The position numbers were made by a program, and so were the translations under genes. The notes below the pieces were generated by a model, which was not told the origin of the DNA, did no database searches, and was given only the letters and a program-made list of their open reading frames with translations. A stretch of DNA of 64,000 nt from Cryptomeria japonica (lineage: Eukaryota > Streptophyta > Pinopsida > Cupressales > Cupressaceae): NCBI RefSeq assembly GCF_030272615.1, contig NC_081410.1:228504915-228568914 (forward strand), given 5' to 3'. Shown in pieces: positions 48,901-61,030 of the stretch; position 1 is the first letter of the stretch, and every line of letters starts with the position of its first letter.

Positions 48901-49170
48901 AGCACATTCAACCATTAACTCAGCACATTGCTTGGCCAGAGGAAATCTAGCTGCTTGGACAATGCCATTCCTCATCATCCGACAATCTATGGGTGTTGGC
49001 AGGTGTCCATCAAGACCATACATTCTCTTCTTGAACTCTTCCAGATCAACATGTCCAAGGTCAGTATCTGTAACATTCTTCCATCTAGATTTGATCTTGG
49101 ATTCCATTTGCCTCCCTTTGCTGGCAAACTTCATTGATGCTTCCTGAATGGTGTTTCCTGCAAAACACAT
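45957..49170 (-). pseudogene. Long antisense ORF of unknown function in the nested element
   Basis: Five open stretches on the minus strand (49170-48361, 48368-47769, 47446-46796, 46805-46527, 46469-45957) join into one reading of about 1,060 codons with a few frameshifts and stops. The N-terminal third contains KSRWKNVTDTDLGHVDLEEF, RFPLAKQCAELMVECARHYN and SIQETFGIPKYNKTTYKTKE. The middle has HYFMDEITSGVRMFNWSC and GSWFIQFPKFIYIRVQGFEG. Then come an acidic, Ser/Glu-rich linker and a coiled-coil part (KAKLDEETQKKNEHKREVE) with a helical C-terminus. No RT, integrase, protease or zinc knuckle is visible. It contains a 69-codon in-frame duplication (48453-48866). Its family is unknown to me; a retrotransposon accessory ORF or a captured host gene are both possible. 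Confidence 0.6.
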
Positions 49171-49339
49171 GAAAATTAATATTATTTTCAGATTTTAATC
49201 TTGATTTTCTAAAAATTTCACTTTTAGCCCGACGAATGGTTAAGTTTCCGCGAAAAAGAAGACTAAAGGTGAAGGGTTTGGTCAAGAAATTGATAAAAGT
49301 TAAGAAAAATAAGACAGAAAGGTGAGGAAATTCAGTCAA

Positions 49340-52039
49340 ATTGAGTTTTTGAATTCTCTTTATGACTGAAATTTACCTTTGATTCTGAAAATCTATCTTA
49401 AAATCAGAGAAAGTATCTAATTTCTTGACCTCTAACACTTGGAAAATTTCGTAAACTTGAGAGAAAACTTCTTTTCAGCTGCTCTCTGAATTTTCAAACC
49501 AGAATAGTGAATTGTGAGAGTGAAATAGTTCAGAATATATAGAGTTTAGGATTCTTAAACTAGAAGTTTTAGTTTTAAGTCTCCACAAAATGGAAAGTTT
49601 TATTTTCCTCTCAAAATTTCATCCTTTGCCAAAAAAGCAAAGAATCTTCTAGAATTTTCCAAAATTCTTGAATTTCTTTTCCAAGTGTTGAAAATAATTT
49701 TAAAAATGAAAATTATTTTTCAACTTGCTGGTCTGATTTCATGTGACTTGTGATCAAAACTTTATCCTCCTTGCATGGCAAATTAGTTGTCCTTATGGAT
49801 CAAATTTTAGGTCTCTGGCTAGGTATCTTCATATATTCCATTTATGCCCAGATGAATCAATTTGTGTTAGTGTTTGATCAATCTTGCAAGAGTTTGGACA
49901 ATTTTTTTAAAAATTTTGTCTTATGTCTTGGGTTGCCAGTTTATGTTCTAGGCTTTGCTTTATTCACCTTGGACGATCTTGAGATGGTATTGGACATGTT
50001 TGTTTTGGCAGTCTTGGAGGATAGATTTTAATATTCATTCCCTCCTTATCTATTCATGGATTTGGAAGATGGCAAGGCAGAGTTCTCAGTCCATTGGACA
50101 AGTTTCATTTGGTACTTTATTTTTTATGACAGACTTAGATAGTCTTTTCTTTTCAAGGTGAACTTAGAAGACGAGATGTTCTTCTTTGTAGGCAAAATTG
50201 GAATATGTTTAAGGCATATTACTTTGTGCTTATCAATCTTCCAATCTGCTATCTCTTAATTCGCAGTCTATGATGATCTTGGATGAGTCTTGGACATGTC
50301 AAACTTATTGAGTGCTTCCTTCAACTTCTTGGAATGCCCAAGTGATGTCTTTTACATTTCCTAACTGAGTTCGTGCATGATTGAAGGCTGTATGCTTTAT
50401 ACTTTCTTTGGAAAGCTTGGCTTTAATTCTTCTTTTTCAACCTTGACTGAGTCTTGGACATGTATCTCTCTCCAAATTTATCTTGCTTTATCATCAAGGG
50501 CGGACTTGATAGTCTCTTGGACAGGGTGAAGTTTGATGTTTGATATGCCAACTCTCTCTATGTCTCCTTGAGGGTGGAGTATGAAGCTGCTTGGACTGAA
50601 CCTTAACTGTAGAATGAAGTCAATTAACTCTAGATCGGAGTTTATCAATGCTTGGAAACCTTCCCTTCAACCTTCTCTATGCCTCCATTGTGAACTTAGG
50701 ATTGCTTTTGGCAAGGCGGACCTTGGAGACATCCTTCCAATCTTACCTTTAACTTTCATTCTTTCATGTCTTGAGTGAATTTGTTCATACCAATCTAGTC
50801 TTTTGTGCTTGGTCAATTCGATTTGTCTGCTTTGATTGCTGCTTATGAAAGGTTTGGACAGAGTTTGGACAGCCTTGCCTGGCTTTTGTACAAACTTAAA
50901 CATTTCTTTTCATGCCTTGAGCGAATTTTAGCTGCCATGTCTTCATACTTTTGTCTCCAAATTCTGCGAACCTTGTTTAGCTTTCTGCTTGAAAAGAAGT
51001 CTTTAATGAAGAGATAACTTACTTTATACTTGCTTGGCGATTTCTAGAAGCTTCCATACTTCTATTCTAACTTTAAGAAATTCCTTGCTTTCTTCTATAA
51101 TGCGAATCCTTTGAAGGAAAGCTTTCTTTGTTTTATTGTTTTAATTGCTTTCTTCTGGAATACGAATTTGAGGATTCTCTTTCATCCTTGCAAATTTAGA
51201 AAGTTTCCAAAACATGTGCTTTCTTTCTCTTGGTGAATTTGCAGCTTTATGTGCTTTCCTCAACTTTGGTGAATCTTAGAAGGTTCTAGATTTGCTCTAT
51301 TTTTAGCGAACTTTAGGAAAGTCTTTATCTTGGCTTTCTTCTAGAAGGCGAATTTGAGGATGGCTTTATTTGTTTTGAAATGCCATGTCACTAAATATCA
51401 TTGCCAACTTTGCTTTGTCTTAACATGGTGAGTTTGGATGATGCCATGGAATATTCATGCCAACTTGGAAGGCGGACTTGGATAAGACTTTGCCAAGGTG
51501 AAGTTTGGAGAGTGTCTAGGCGGACTTGACAAAGGCTTTGCAATGTCAAATTTTCTCTAGGAAGGGCGGACTTTGGAGTGTTTATGCCAACTTGATAAAG
51601 GTGAAGTTGGATGGTCTCCTTCCATACTTGTTTTATTTCTCTCCTTGTCTTGGCGGACTTGGAAGAGTGTTAGCCATCTTCACCTTATGCCAAGGTAGAG
51701 CGGACTTTGGAGGATGTTTGACAAGTAGGAGTTTAATTAACCTTTGCCAGGAGTTAGCTAACTAATGGTAGGAGTTTGCCGATGCTAGGATATGTTGCCT
51801 TGGCTTGAGTTCATCTTTCCTTGCCATGCCAACTTGGAAGCCATTGTACCAAGGCGAGCTTAGAAGATTGTTAGACATTATTGTATATGTATAAGCTCAA
51901 CCTTAGGTAGGAGTTTGAGTAACTCTTGTCATCAGTTAGTTGACCAATGGTAGGAGTTTACCATTCATTGGACTACAGTGAATTTGGCTGATCATCTATC
52001 ATTCCATTTGTTTGTCTTTAAGCTGAACGAACTTGTCTA
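49340..52039. repeat. Non-coding region with dispersed GCGGACTTGG repeats
   Basis: No convincing gene. From about 50500 to 51760 the word GCGGACTTGG or GCGGACTTTGG recurs at least eight times (near 50501, 50718, 51472, 51519, 51567, 51654, 51701), with companions such as GCCAAGGTGAAGTTTGGA and TAGGAGTTTGCC. This is a degenerate tandem repeat with 40-100-bp spacing. Such arrays are common in untranslated parts of large plant LTR elements. ORFs at 49750-51765 have no domains. Confidence 0.6.
49530..49545 (-). promoter_or_regulatory. Possible TATA box for the antisense ORF
   Basis: On the minus strand AACTCTATATATTCTG lies about 360 bp upstream of the first ATG of the long ORF. It resembles the TCTATATAAAC at 45668-45681 on the same strand. 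Position and composition are suggestive only. Confidence 0.35.
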
Positions 52040-52044
52040 AGCAT

Positions 52045-52855
52045 TGTTGATGTTTTATAGCTTCGGTCGGAGTAGTCTCATATGTATAAGTAATGCAAAT
52101 TATTGTTGATATGAATATATACATATTAATATATGTAATAATAATAAGTGTTATTATTATTATTATATATATGAATATTTATATATACATAATTTATATT
52201 TATCATTGTTTATACAAATTCGAATATGAGCACCGTATCTATATAAGTATCGATTATATTGATCAAATGAAATGATCAATATAAATCGATTCTCCACATT
52301 AAATAGTTCGATATATATTTATCGCTGTGTATATCGACTTTAGTCGATCTCCCTTCAAAGATGATTATGAGAATCATTACTTGCAGATAATAACTAACGA
52401 TTAGAAGAATCGTTAACTGCTAACAAACGATTAAGAGGAATCATTGTTTGATTGTCAACAGAATAACAAACGATTAGGAGAATCGTTGTCTTGCATGACC
52501 TTCGGTATAGAGACATCTCAATGAAGAGACATGTCTCCACGTACGTGGAGGCATGTCTATTCATCGACATGTCTCCACGTACGTAGAGGCATGTCTGTCC
52601 ATTGACATGCCTATACTGTAAGGTATATATCATGGTGCAGTTCGATTTTAATAGGGAAGTACAGTAATCAAAAGTGCAAGCCTTTAGATATTGATCTTCT
52701 TCATTCAGCAGACTCTCAAATACATTATGCATTAAGTTGTGTTCCCTTCACATGTGCAGAAACCTGCACTCAAGAGTTCATTGTCATATAGTTTAGTGAG
52801 AACCAAGTGTTAAAAAAAAAAACTACTCATATCTAATCTGATCCAAACTTTAACA
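52045..52855 (+). repeat. 5' LTR of copia element 2
   Basis: TG...CA ends, 811 bp, starting TGTTGATGTTTTATAGC. Preceded by the TSD AGCAT (52040-52044), which recurs after the 3' LTR (61998-62002). About 30 substitutions and several small indels separate it from the 3' LTR by my reading. It holds a dense set of inverted repeats: a near-perfect stem around 52249-52290, three AACGATT-n-AATCGTT hairpins (52397-52490) and two tandem ACATGTCTCCACGTACGTRG palindromes (52527-52600). Confidence 0.95.
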
Positions 52856-52870
52856 TGGAATCAGAGCTAG
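52856..52870 (+). promoter_or_regulatory. Primer binding site of copia element 2
   Basis: TGGAATCAGAGCTAG directly abuts the 5' LTR end. It differs by one base from the tRNA-Met-type TGGTATCAGAGC. Confidence 0.9.
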
Positions 52871-52952
52871 TTTGAAGAAAAGATCCGATCAGATTTATAA
52901 AAGGGAAACAACCAAACTCCATTAAAAGTTCTAGAATTCTATATTCGACAAA

Positions 52953-53651
52953 ATGGTGAATGGAGTTAGGCCTGAGGACCGACTTGAAGGAGCTGCAAAT
53001 TTTGTATCTTGGAAGTTTAGAATGATGCTCACATTAAAGGAACATGAATTAAACACTCTTGTGGAAAAGGCCTTACCCATGCTCGATGAAGAAGACGAAA
53101 AACTCCTATGGACAAGAAATAATAATAAAGCTATGAAACTATTGGTGGATGGAGTAAAAGATCACATTGTTCCTATTATCTCAAAATTAGATACTGCTTA
53201 TCTAATGTTTTCAACACTAGAGAACATGTTTGAGATAAATAACACTAGCAGGGTTCTTGCTCTAAAACAACAACTACACCACATCAAAATGAACCAAAGT
53301 GAAACTATCACTTCATATTTCATGAGGATAATGGAGCTAAGAAACCAATTATCTACTATTGGTCACACATTTGATAGCAAGGAGTTGACTATGCTGGCAC
53401 TCAACAGACTTCCTACTTCTTGGGAGTCGTTTATTCAAGGAATTAGTGCTCGATCCAAACTCCCCAAATTTGATCAATTGAAGACTAATTGTATACAAGA
53501 ATCCAGATTGATCACGAGAGGGACTGGAATTAACTCCCAAAATGAAGAAATGCAAGCCCTAAACTCTCAGTCTCACAAAAGAGGAAAGAGGAATAAGTCC
53601 AAGAAGAGGAGAGGTAAGGACTCAACTAGGAAGCAATCTTTCAAAAGGTAG
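52953..53651 (+). pseudogene. Copia element 2 gag
   Basis: An open frame of 232 codons begins MVNGVRPEDRLEGAANFVSW, the typical copia gag N-terminus, with the UBN2-type core (LEGAANFVSWKFRM, LKQQLHHIKMNQSETI, MRIMELRNQL) and a basic C-terminal tail. It ends at TAG 53649, after which the CCHC knuckle (CFRCDKYGHIAVKC, 53673-53714) continues in the same frame. The TAG is one transition from CAG, so the ancestral gag was longer and this is a prematurely stopped copy. It is the best preserved gag in the window. Confidence 0.9.
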
Positions 53652-55150
53652 AGGGACCTATCTAAAGTACAATGCTTTAGATGTGATAAATATGGTCACA
53701 TTGCTGTAAAGTGTCTTGACAGACCTAAGCCTCAAGTCTCGATTGCTGAAGTCAGTGAGCCCAACACAGACTCTGAAAGACTTGTATTCTATTCTGCTCT
53801 ATCCAATCAAGTATCAACCAGCCTTGACGCCTGGGTAATAGACAAGGGGGTATCTCGGCATATAACAGGATTCAGAGAGCACTTAGACACTATGATAGAA
53901 AAATCTGATGAGGAAGTCACAATTGGGGATGATTCAAACTACCCAGTGAATGGGATTGGAACTTGTACCATTCAACTAAAATTAGGCATTGCCCTTCAAT
54001 TAACAGGTGTACTATTTGTGCCGGGCATCAAATGCAACCTAATTTCAATATCAGCTCTTGAAGATAAAGGATATATAATCACCTTCATGAATGGAAAAGT
54101 CTTAGCCTGGCCTAAGAACTCAAACATCAAGAAGGCTCACACCATTGGAGTTTGACATGGGTGCCTATACAAACTTTGCATCTCTCCTTCACAAGCACTT
54201 ATTCATGAATCTTCTAACACTTGTGAATTATGGCATCTTCATTTTCGTGCTCTACCCTCTATAGAGAAAATGGTGACAGGGATACCTAAGCTGACTCAAG
54301 AACATGAAGGAATCTGCATAGGGTGTGCCTTAGGGAAAAATACCAAGGGCACATTTCATAATAGTGAAAGTAAATCCAAAAATGTATTAGAAATTGTTCA
54401 TTCTGATTTATGTGGACCTATGTCAGTACCCTCTTTAGGAGGATTTTTGTATTATGTTATTTTTGTAGATGATTATTCTAGGAAGACATGGATATATTTT
54501 TTAAAGTGTAAAAGAGTCTGATGAAGTCCTTAAAAGGTTTAAGGAATTCAAGGCTTTAGTAGAAAATATATCAAGTAAAAGTATAAAGACTCTTAGATCA
54601 GATAATGGGGGGGAATACATCTCTAAAAACTTTAAATTTTTTTGTTATAATGTTGGGATTAAGAGGGAGTTCGAAGGAATCTGCAAAGGGTGTGCCTTAG
54701 GGAAAAATACCAAGGCACATTTCATAATAGTGAAAGTAAATCCAAAAATGTATTAGAAATTGTTCATTCTGATTTATGTGGACCTATGTCAATACCCTCT
54801 TTAGGGGGATTTTTGTATTATGTTATTTTTGTAGATGATTATTCTAGGAAGACATGGATATATTTTTAGAGTGTAAAGAGTTTGATGAAGTCCTTAAAAG
54901 GTTTAAGGAATTCAAGGCTTTAGTAGAAAATATATCAAGTAAAAGTATAAAGACTCTTAGATTAGATAATGGGGGGGAATACATCTCTGAAAACTTTAAA
55001 TTTTTTGGTAATAATGTTGGGATTAAGAGGGAGTTCACTGTTCCTTACAACTCTCAACAAAATGGGGTAGTAGAAAGGAAAAAAAAAAACTATAGTAGAA
55101 GCAGCCAAAGCCATGATGCATCACCAAAACCTTCACACCTCATTCTGAGC
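53652..55150 (+). pseudogene. Copia element 2 zinc knuckle, protease and integrase, broken
   Basis: CCHC knuckle (53673-53714), protease (WVIDKGVSRHITG, with Lys where DSG has Ser), then VPGIKCNLISISAL, pre-integrase (WHLHFRALPSIEKM, GICIGCALGK) and integrase core (VHSDLCGPMSVPS, FVDDYSRKTW). The protease catalytic Ser/Thr position is lost. A TGA (54154-54156) interrupts before the pre-integrase. Then 364-367 bp of the integrase are tandemly duplicated (54306-54672 and 54673-55036), so the Asp-containing LDNGGEY/SDNGGEY motif occurs twice. A run of A at 55078-55090 shifts the frame after VVERK. The integrase end (55150-55450) reads through other frames. Confidence 0.9.
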
Positions 55151-55570
55151 TGAAGCCTCTAGTGCTGCTGTGTATATCCAAAATAGATGTTCACATTCCT
55201 TTCTTGATAACAAAACTCCTGAAGAAGCATTCACAGGAATCAAACCAGACATAGGTCACTTAAGAATTTTTGGCTGTCCTGTTTACATTCACATCCCTAG
55301 GAGAAATGATCTAAATTAGAACCCTCCGGGAAAAAGGGAATCTTTGTTGGGTATAGTGAAACTTCTAAAGCCTATAGGGTCTATATTCCAGGTCAAGAAA
55401 AAGTTGAACTAAGCAGGGATGTAATATCTGAAGAGGATGTTGCATTCAAAAGATCTAAGGATGTTAATGAAACAAAAGATGAATCCCCTCAATACAGTGA
55501 AAAGGATCACTCCTCCGAGATTCAGAGTGAGACTCATGAATCAATTGAAGGCAACAATCACATTGAACCT

Positions 55571-57272
55571 ATGGACTATATGGTTGAACCTAGGGAAACT
55601 AATGTGACTAAGAAAAGACCACTATGGGCCAAGAAGATGATTGAGGAGGCTGAAAATTATGCAGCTCCAAAAGGAACTTTCAGGAGAAGTAAAAGACCTA
55701 ATAGATTCTCTAGCTACATTGCTCTAATGAGTGAAATCATAAATTTAGAACCTTCTACTGTTGAGGAAGCCTTCCAACATCAAGCTTGGAAAGAAGCCAT
55801 GACAGAAGAGTATAAGTCTATTCTCAAGAATGATGTCTGGGACATTGTGCCTAGGCCTAAGAACAAATTAGTAGTGTCTTCTAAATGGCTTTTCAAAATC
55901 AAACATGCTGTGGATGGAAGTATTGAAATACAAAGCAAGGTTTGTCGCCAGAGGTTTCTCTTAGAAAGAGGGAATTGATTATGAAGAAACATTTGCTCCT
56001 GTTGCCTGATACACTTCTGTCAGAGCTGTGATTGCTATTGCTGCATCTAAAGGATGGAAAATCCCTCAAATGGATGTAAAAACTGCATTTCTTAATGGTG
56101 TAATAGAGGAGGAAGTCTATCTGGAACATCCTGAAGCATTTGTAGTGCATGGACAACATTCTCATGTTCGCAAATTGAAGAAAGCCTTATATGGGCTCAA
56201 ACAGGCTCCTTGGGCTTGGTATGAAAGGATAGATCACTATCTATCAGGACTTGGCTTCTCAAAGAATGATGGAGATCCGAACCTTTACTTCAAGGTAATA
56301 AATGGAGATATGTTAATTCTTATCCTTTATGTTGATGACTTGTTAATAACAGGCGAAGAGAATCTCATCATCAAATGTAAACAAGACCTTGCAGCTGAAT
56401 TTGATATGAAGGACTTAGGGCTTCTACACTATTTTCTCGGTTTAGAAGTATGGCAGCAAACTGATGAGATCATTCTAAATCAAGGGAAATACACTATTGA
56501 CATTCTAAAAAGGTTTGGAATGATGGATTGTAAGTCTATATCCACTCCCATGGAAACAAACTTACACAGGTTAAAAGAGGCAACTGCAAGTTCTGAATCA
56601 GCAGATTCCACCCTCTACTGGCAAATGATTGGATCATTGATGTACTTGGTCAATACTAGACCAGATATTTGTTATGCTGTGAATGCACTTAGTCAGTTCA
56701 TGTGTGAACCAAAGCAATTACATATAGTTGTAGCAAAGCACATCTTGAGATATCTTCGTGGAACAATTGGATATGGCTTAAAGTATAAAAATATAGATCT
56801 AAACTTATAAGGATATGCAAACTCAGATTGGGCTGGAAGTGTGGTAGATCGTAAAAGCACATCAAGGTGTTGCTTCAGTTTAGGATCAGCTATGATATCC
56901 TGGTTTAGCAAAAAGCAATCCTCAGTTGCTCAGAGCTCCATAGAAGCAGAGTACATTGCGGCATCTATGGGAGCACGAGAAGCAGTGTGGTTGAGAAAAA
57001 TCCTTGTAGGATTGCTTGGACAATCCTTAGATCCTACTATCATCCAGTGTGATAACTAGAGTTGTATAAAGCTTTCAGTAAACCCAATATTTCATGACAG
57101 ATCCAAACATATTGAAATACCTTATCACTATGTTAGAGACATGGTGGAGAGAAAAGTAATTCAGTTGAGATATATTAGTACTAAAGATCAAACAACATAT
57201 ATTCTCACCAAGCCTCTTGCCAAAACAAAGGTAGAACACTTTAGAGGTAAGCTTGGTATGGTTGAAACGTAA
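55571..57272 (+). pseudogene. Copia element 2 reverse transcriptase and RNase H
   Basis: RT from the AWKEAMTEEYKSILKNDVWD block, with a frameshift at about 55960, then QMDVKTAFLNGVIEEEVYL, LYGLKQAPWAWYERID, the catalytic LYVDDLLITG and GSLMYLVNTRPDICYAVNAL. RNase H: SDWAGSVVDRKSTSR, KQSSVAQSSIEAEYIA, QCDN-stop-SCIKL and HIEIPYHYVRDMVE; the natural stop is at 57270-57272. In-frame stops occur at 56008 (TGA), 56808 and 57057 (TAG). The catalytic RT residues are intact, and decay is lighter than in copia element 1. Confidence 0.9.
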
Positions 57273-57660
57273 ATTCTGAGTTTTGAGTCTCAACATTATT
57301 ATTGTACTAATATATTCTAAAGATGTTTAATATAAACTCTTTCTGCCATTATGGGCACCTGTGTACATCATTAAGAAGTGACGACTTCTGAATGATAATC
57401 ACTTGTATTTCTAGTAGTTATTGGAAGGTGACGACTTTACAATAACTCTACAATCTATCATGATAGATATCATATGTTTGATATTTGTGAACATGTCATG
57501 ATAGTGCATATCTCTTAAAACAATTTTCAACTATATATCATAAGGTTGATATCTTGAAATTGTTAAGATACGTCATGGTGGATATTAAGTGCTTAATATC
57601 TGTGAGTATGCCATGATTTTCATACATCCCTATGGTAGGCATCATATGGTTGATGCTAGT
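57273..57660. other. Copia element 2, sequence between pol and the hAT insertion
   Basis: Non-coding. It has AT-rich direct repeats of ATCATAAGGTTGATATC-like and TGACGACTT words (for example TGACGACTTCTG near 57378 and TGACGACTTTAC near 57428). It ends in ATGCTAGT, the 8-bp target sequence of the hAT transposon. Confidence 0.6.
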
Positions 57661-60600
57661 CTAGCTTACCGGGTTCGCCCCTAGACACCCCTGGTTGGGG
57701 TCCAGTATGGTTCAGATCCGGTCCAGCCTTGGTTTGAATTTCCCAGAGGGGGTTCGACCTGGTTCAAACCCGGGTGGACCAGGATCGAACCAGGTCGAAC
57801 CCGGACGGCTGGGTGGCCCAAAACGCACTTTTTTATGCAAAATTTTAGTTTTTTTTGAAATCCACCATGTAAAAAGTGAAACTTATACCCTAAAAGTGAC
57901 TTCTAAAACATTATATTCACTCATTTCACCTCATTTGTGTTGCAAACAAAAGTTTTATGAGAGCAGGTTGAAGAAAGGGTGAATAAAATTTGGCTTCCAA
58001 GATCAAATAGGAGGAGTTGAAGACTGATTTTTTGAAGCTTCAACAAGTGCCGCGGCATCATTTCCATACATTTGCAAGCTCCCATTGCCTACAAGAGGTA
58101 GGTTTTTTAACATATTTTTCCAGCTATTTTTGTTTCCCAAATTTTCAAACATGAAACATTAATTGTTTTTCATTATTTTGTTTTTGTTTTTGAATATGTT
58201 TATGTTATTTATTTCCATAGGAACTAGAATGGCATCTACCTCTTCCTCCATTGGCAATGAACCAACAATTACAAAACAAAGAAATGATCTGAATTCTCCC
58301 TTATGGAAGTATGTTGACATTTTAAACCCACTTCCAGGAGGTGGGGGATTCCGTTGGAGATGCCAAGGATGTGGTATTGAAAGTAATAGTTCATATTATC
58401 GGGTAGTAGGCCATTTGTGTGGAATAAAAGGAAGAGGCATCAAAAAATGCCCTGGAAAAGATGGTAACCCTATACCAGATGAGATAGTGATGAAATATTT
58501 TAAGGAGCATGAGGAGGCAAAAGAGAGAGAAGCTCGTAGATGGACTCAAACCTCTGCAAAGAAAACAAGGGGAATGCAAGCCCTATCTCATCCCGATGTT
58601 GTAGTACAAGACCACCCCTTCTTTTCCACAAATGAACCTGAAAATGAACCACCCTTGACACGCAAAAGAACAAAGGGGCCTTTAGAAACCGCATTTCAAA
58701 ATGAGAGTAGAGACATTGCTGACCAAGATATAGAAAGGTGCATTTGTGCAAATGGGTTGGCTTTCAATGTAGTTCGCTCCCCATATTGGAAACAAATGAT
58801 AAAAAGTGTTAATGAAGCTCCAAGAGGGTATAAGGGCCCAGGTTATGAGAAGGTAAGTGGAACATTATTGGACAAAGAGGTGAAGAGGGTTGAAGATGCA
58901 TTGAAACCCATAAGGGATTCATGGGTAGAGACAAGTGTAACAATTGTTTCAGATGGGTGGAAAGATGCTAAAAATTGTCCCTTGATCAATGTCATAGCAG
59001 TGTCCCCTAAAGGGACAATGTTTTTTAAAGCTGTGGATTGTGAGGGCCAAGTAAAAGATGGCCAATTTATTGCAAAAATTCTCATCTCCGCCATTGAGTC
59101 AGTGGGACCCCACAATGTTGTCCAAGTCATAACGGACAATGAAAGAAATTGTAGAGCTGCTGGTTTGTTGGTTGAGGAATGCTATGATCACATCTTTTGG
59201 ACACCTTGTGCAGTCCATTCACTCAATCTTATGCTACAAAGGATTGGGACTAAAATAAAATGGATCAGAGATGTGTATGCAGAGGCTGAGGACATCCAGA
59301 TGTTCATCACAAGCCACCACATGTCTCAAGGGATTTTTAGATCCTTTTCGAATTTGCAGCTATTGAAGGTAAGTGAAATAGTAATTTAATTTTACATTTT
59401 CTGATTTTTTTAATTTCAATGTTCATAATATCATTGTGCAAGCTATATTGTGTATTCTTCTTTAAAGTTTGGCTTTATTTTTTAATCATTTTGGCATTAA
59501 TTTGTGTTATAGGTTGCTGAGACCCGTTTTGCATCAAACACAATCGTCTTAAGACGACTTGTGAAAGTTAGAGTGGCACTTGCAATATGGTGATTAGCAA
59601 CAATTGGACTGTATGGAAGCAGAGTAGCAGTGAGAGGGCAGAAAAAAATAGGGAGAGAATATTGAATGAGAAATGGTGGGATCTTGTTACATATCTCCTA
59701 AGTATCACTGAGCCCATTATGAGTATGATTCGCTATACCGACATGGATAGGCCTTGCATTGGTGAGATTTATGATGGCATTGACTCAATGCTTGAAAAAA
59801 TAAAGTTCACTATAAATGCAAAAGAGAATGACCCCGAGGAGCAATTCTTCAAAGAAGTGAAAGCAATTATTGTAGAAAGGTGTAATAAGATGACCACTCC
59901 TTTGCATCTTTCTGCCTATGCATTGACACCAAAGTACTATAGCAATCAGTTTCTTGATAAACCAGGAAGGATTCCACCATGGAGAGATCTAGAAGTATCT
60001 GATGGGTACAAGGCAGCTTTTCTTAGACTATATCCTGATGATGATTTGCGAGATATTGTTACAAATGAGTTCATAGAATTCGCAAATGGGAATGGTCTAA
60101 GTGTTGAGGCACTTCGTCATAGATCCAAGAAGAATGCTCATAGCTGGTGGTACTTCCATGGTGCATGCTTCCAACACCTACAACCCCTCGTTGTAAAAGT
60201 TTTATCACAAGTTTGTTTAATTAATTAAAATTATCACAAGTTTATTTATAGTTTACTTTGTCTTCATAGGTTGCTAGTAATTTTTTATTTTAATTTTATT
60301 AATGTATAACTTTAATTGTTTACTTTGTCTTCATAGGTTGCTAGTTCATCGGCTTCAGAAAGAAATTGGAGCACATACTCTTTCATCCACTCAGTAAAGC
60401 GCAATAGGTTGCTATCAAAAAGAGCGGAGAATTTAGTATATGTGCATTCCAACCTACATCTTCTTTCACACAAACAACGTGACTACACACAAGGGGAAAT
60501 GAAGATGTGGGATATAGAGCCAGAGCATACTGATTTGGATGCTCCTGCTTCTCAACTTCTTACATTGACACTTGATGACTTGGAGGGCGAGAAAACTTAT

Positions 60601-61030
60601 AGTGCAAGTGCAAGTGGCGTTGGCTCATCTAATGTCAATGTCAATGATGAGGAGGATGAGGAGGAGGAGGAGGATGATGAATTAGCTGATCCATTTGATG
60701 ATTAAACTTTATATTGTTGAAAGTTGAAACAATGATACTTGAATATTTTGCCATTTTGATATTAAACTTGATGTATATGATGCTATTATGGTATGATCAT
60801 GATGCTATGATTACAAGTTTATGTTTGTTATGTTGTTTATATGATGCTATGTGACATGCTAATCTTAATTCATTCTTACAGGTTGCACAAATATTAAAAT
60901 ATATATATAATTTACATGTTTTTGTACTAACAAACCCAAACGAACCCAAACCCCTTTTCAAAATTTTGCCGTACCAGCGTACCGGTTCTTCGAATCCGAA
61001 CCGGTGCCCGAACCCGAACCGGCAAGCTAG
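57661..61030 (+). mobile_element. Nearly intact autonomous hAT transposon
   Basis: An 8-bp direct repeat ATGCTAGT flanks it (57653-57660 and 61031-61038). The ends are inverted: CTAGCTTACCGGGTTCG on the left and CTAGCTTGCCGGTTCGG as reverse complement of the right. Length 3,370 bp. Subterminal regions are GC-rich with repeated GGTTCGAACC-like and CCGAACC words. It contains one transposase gene with three introns and a single frameshift, so it is the youngest coding element in the window. It lies between pol and the polypurine tract of copia element 2 and so inserted after it. Confidence 0.95.
58098..60705 (+). pseudogene. hAT transposase (BED finger, DUF659, hAT C-terminal), one frameshift
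   Basis: The 5' UTR intron is 58098-58220 (donor GTAGGT, acceptor CCATAG), then ATG 58229. Exon 1 (to 59368) has a BED-type zinc finger (WKYVDILNPL, FRWRCQGC, VVGHLCGIKG, CPGK), a basic stretch, then the DUF659/DDE core (VSDGWKD, VITDNERNC) and CAVHSLNLML. Intron 59369-59512 (GTAAGT...TTATAG), exon 2 59513-60210, intron 60211-60336, exon 3 60337-60705 with SERNWSTYSFIHSVKRNR, the dimerisation domain, and an acidic tail. All three exon junctions are phase 0. A one-base deletion near 59585 (ALA-AT-ATG) is the only break. The 3' acceptor TTCATAG/GTTGC is duplicated at 60268 and 60336. It cuts and pastes DNA in the nucleus. Confidence 0.95.

Noticed and set aside
49750-51765. Plus-strand ORFs such as 49750-50031 and 51526-51765
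   Set aside because: No domain, and they overlap the degenerate repeat region; length is expected by chance.
58163-58228. Upstream ATG 58163 as the transposase start
   Set aside because: It falls inside a probable 5' UTR intron with GTAGGT/CCATAG borders; ATG 58229 follows the acceptor directly.
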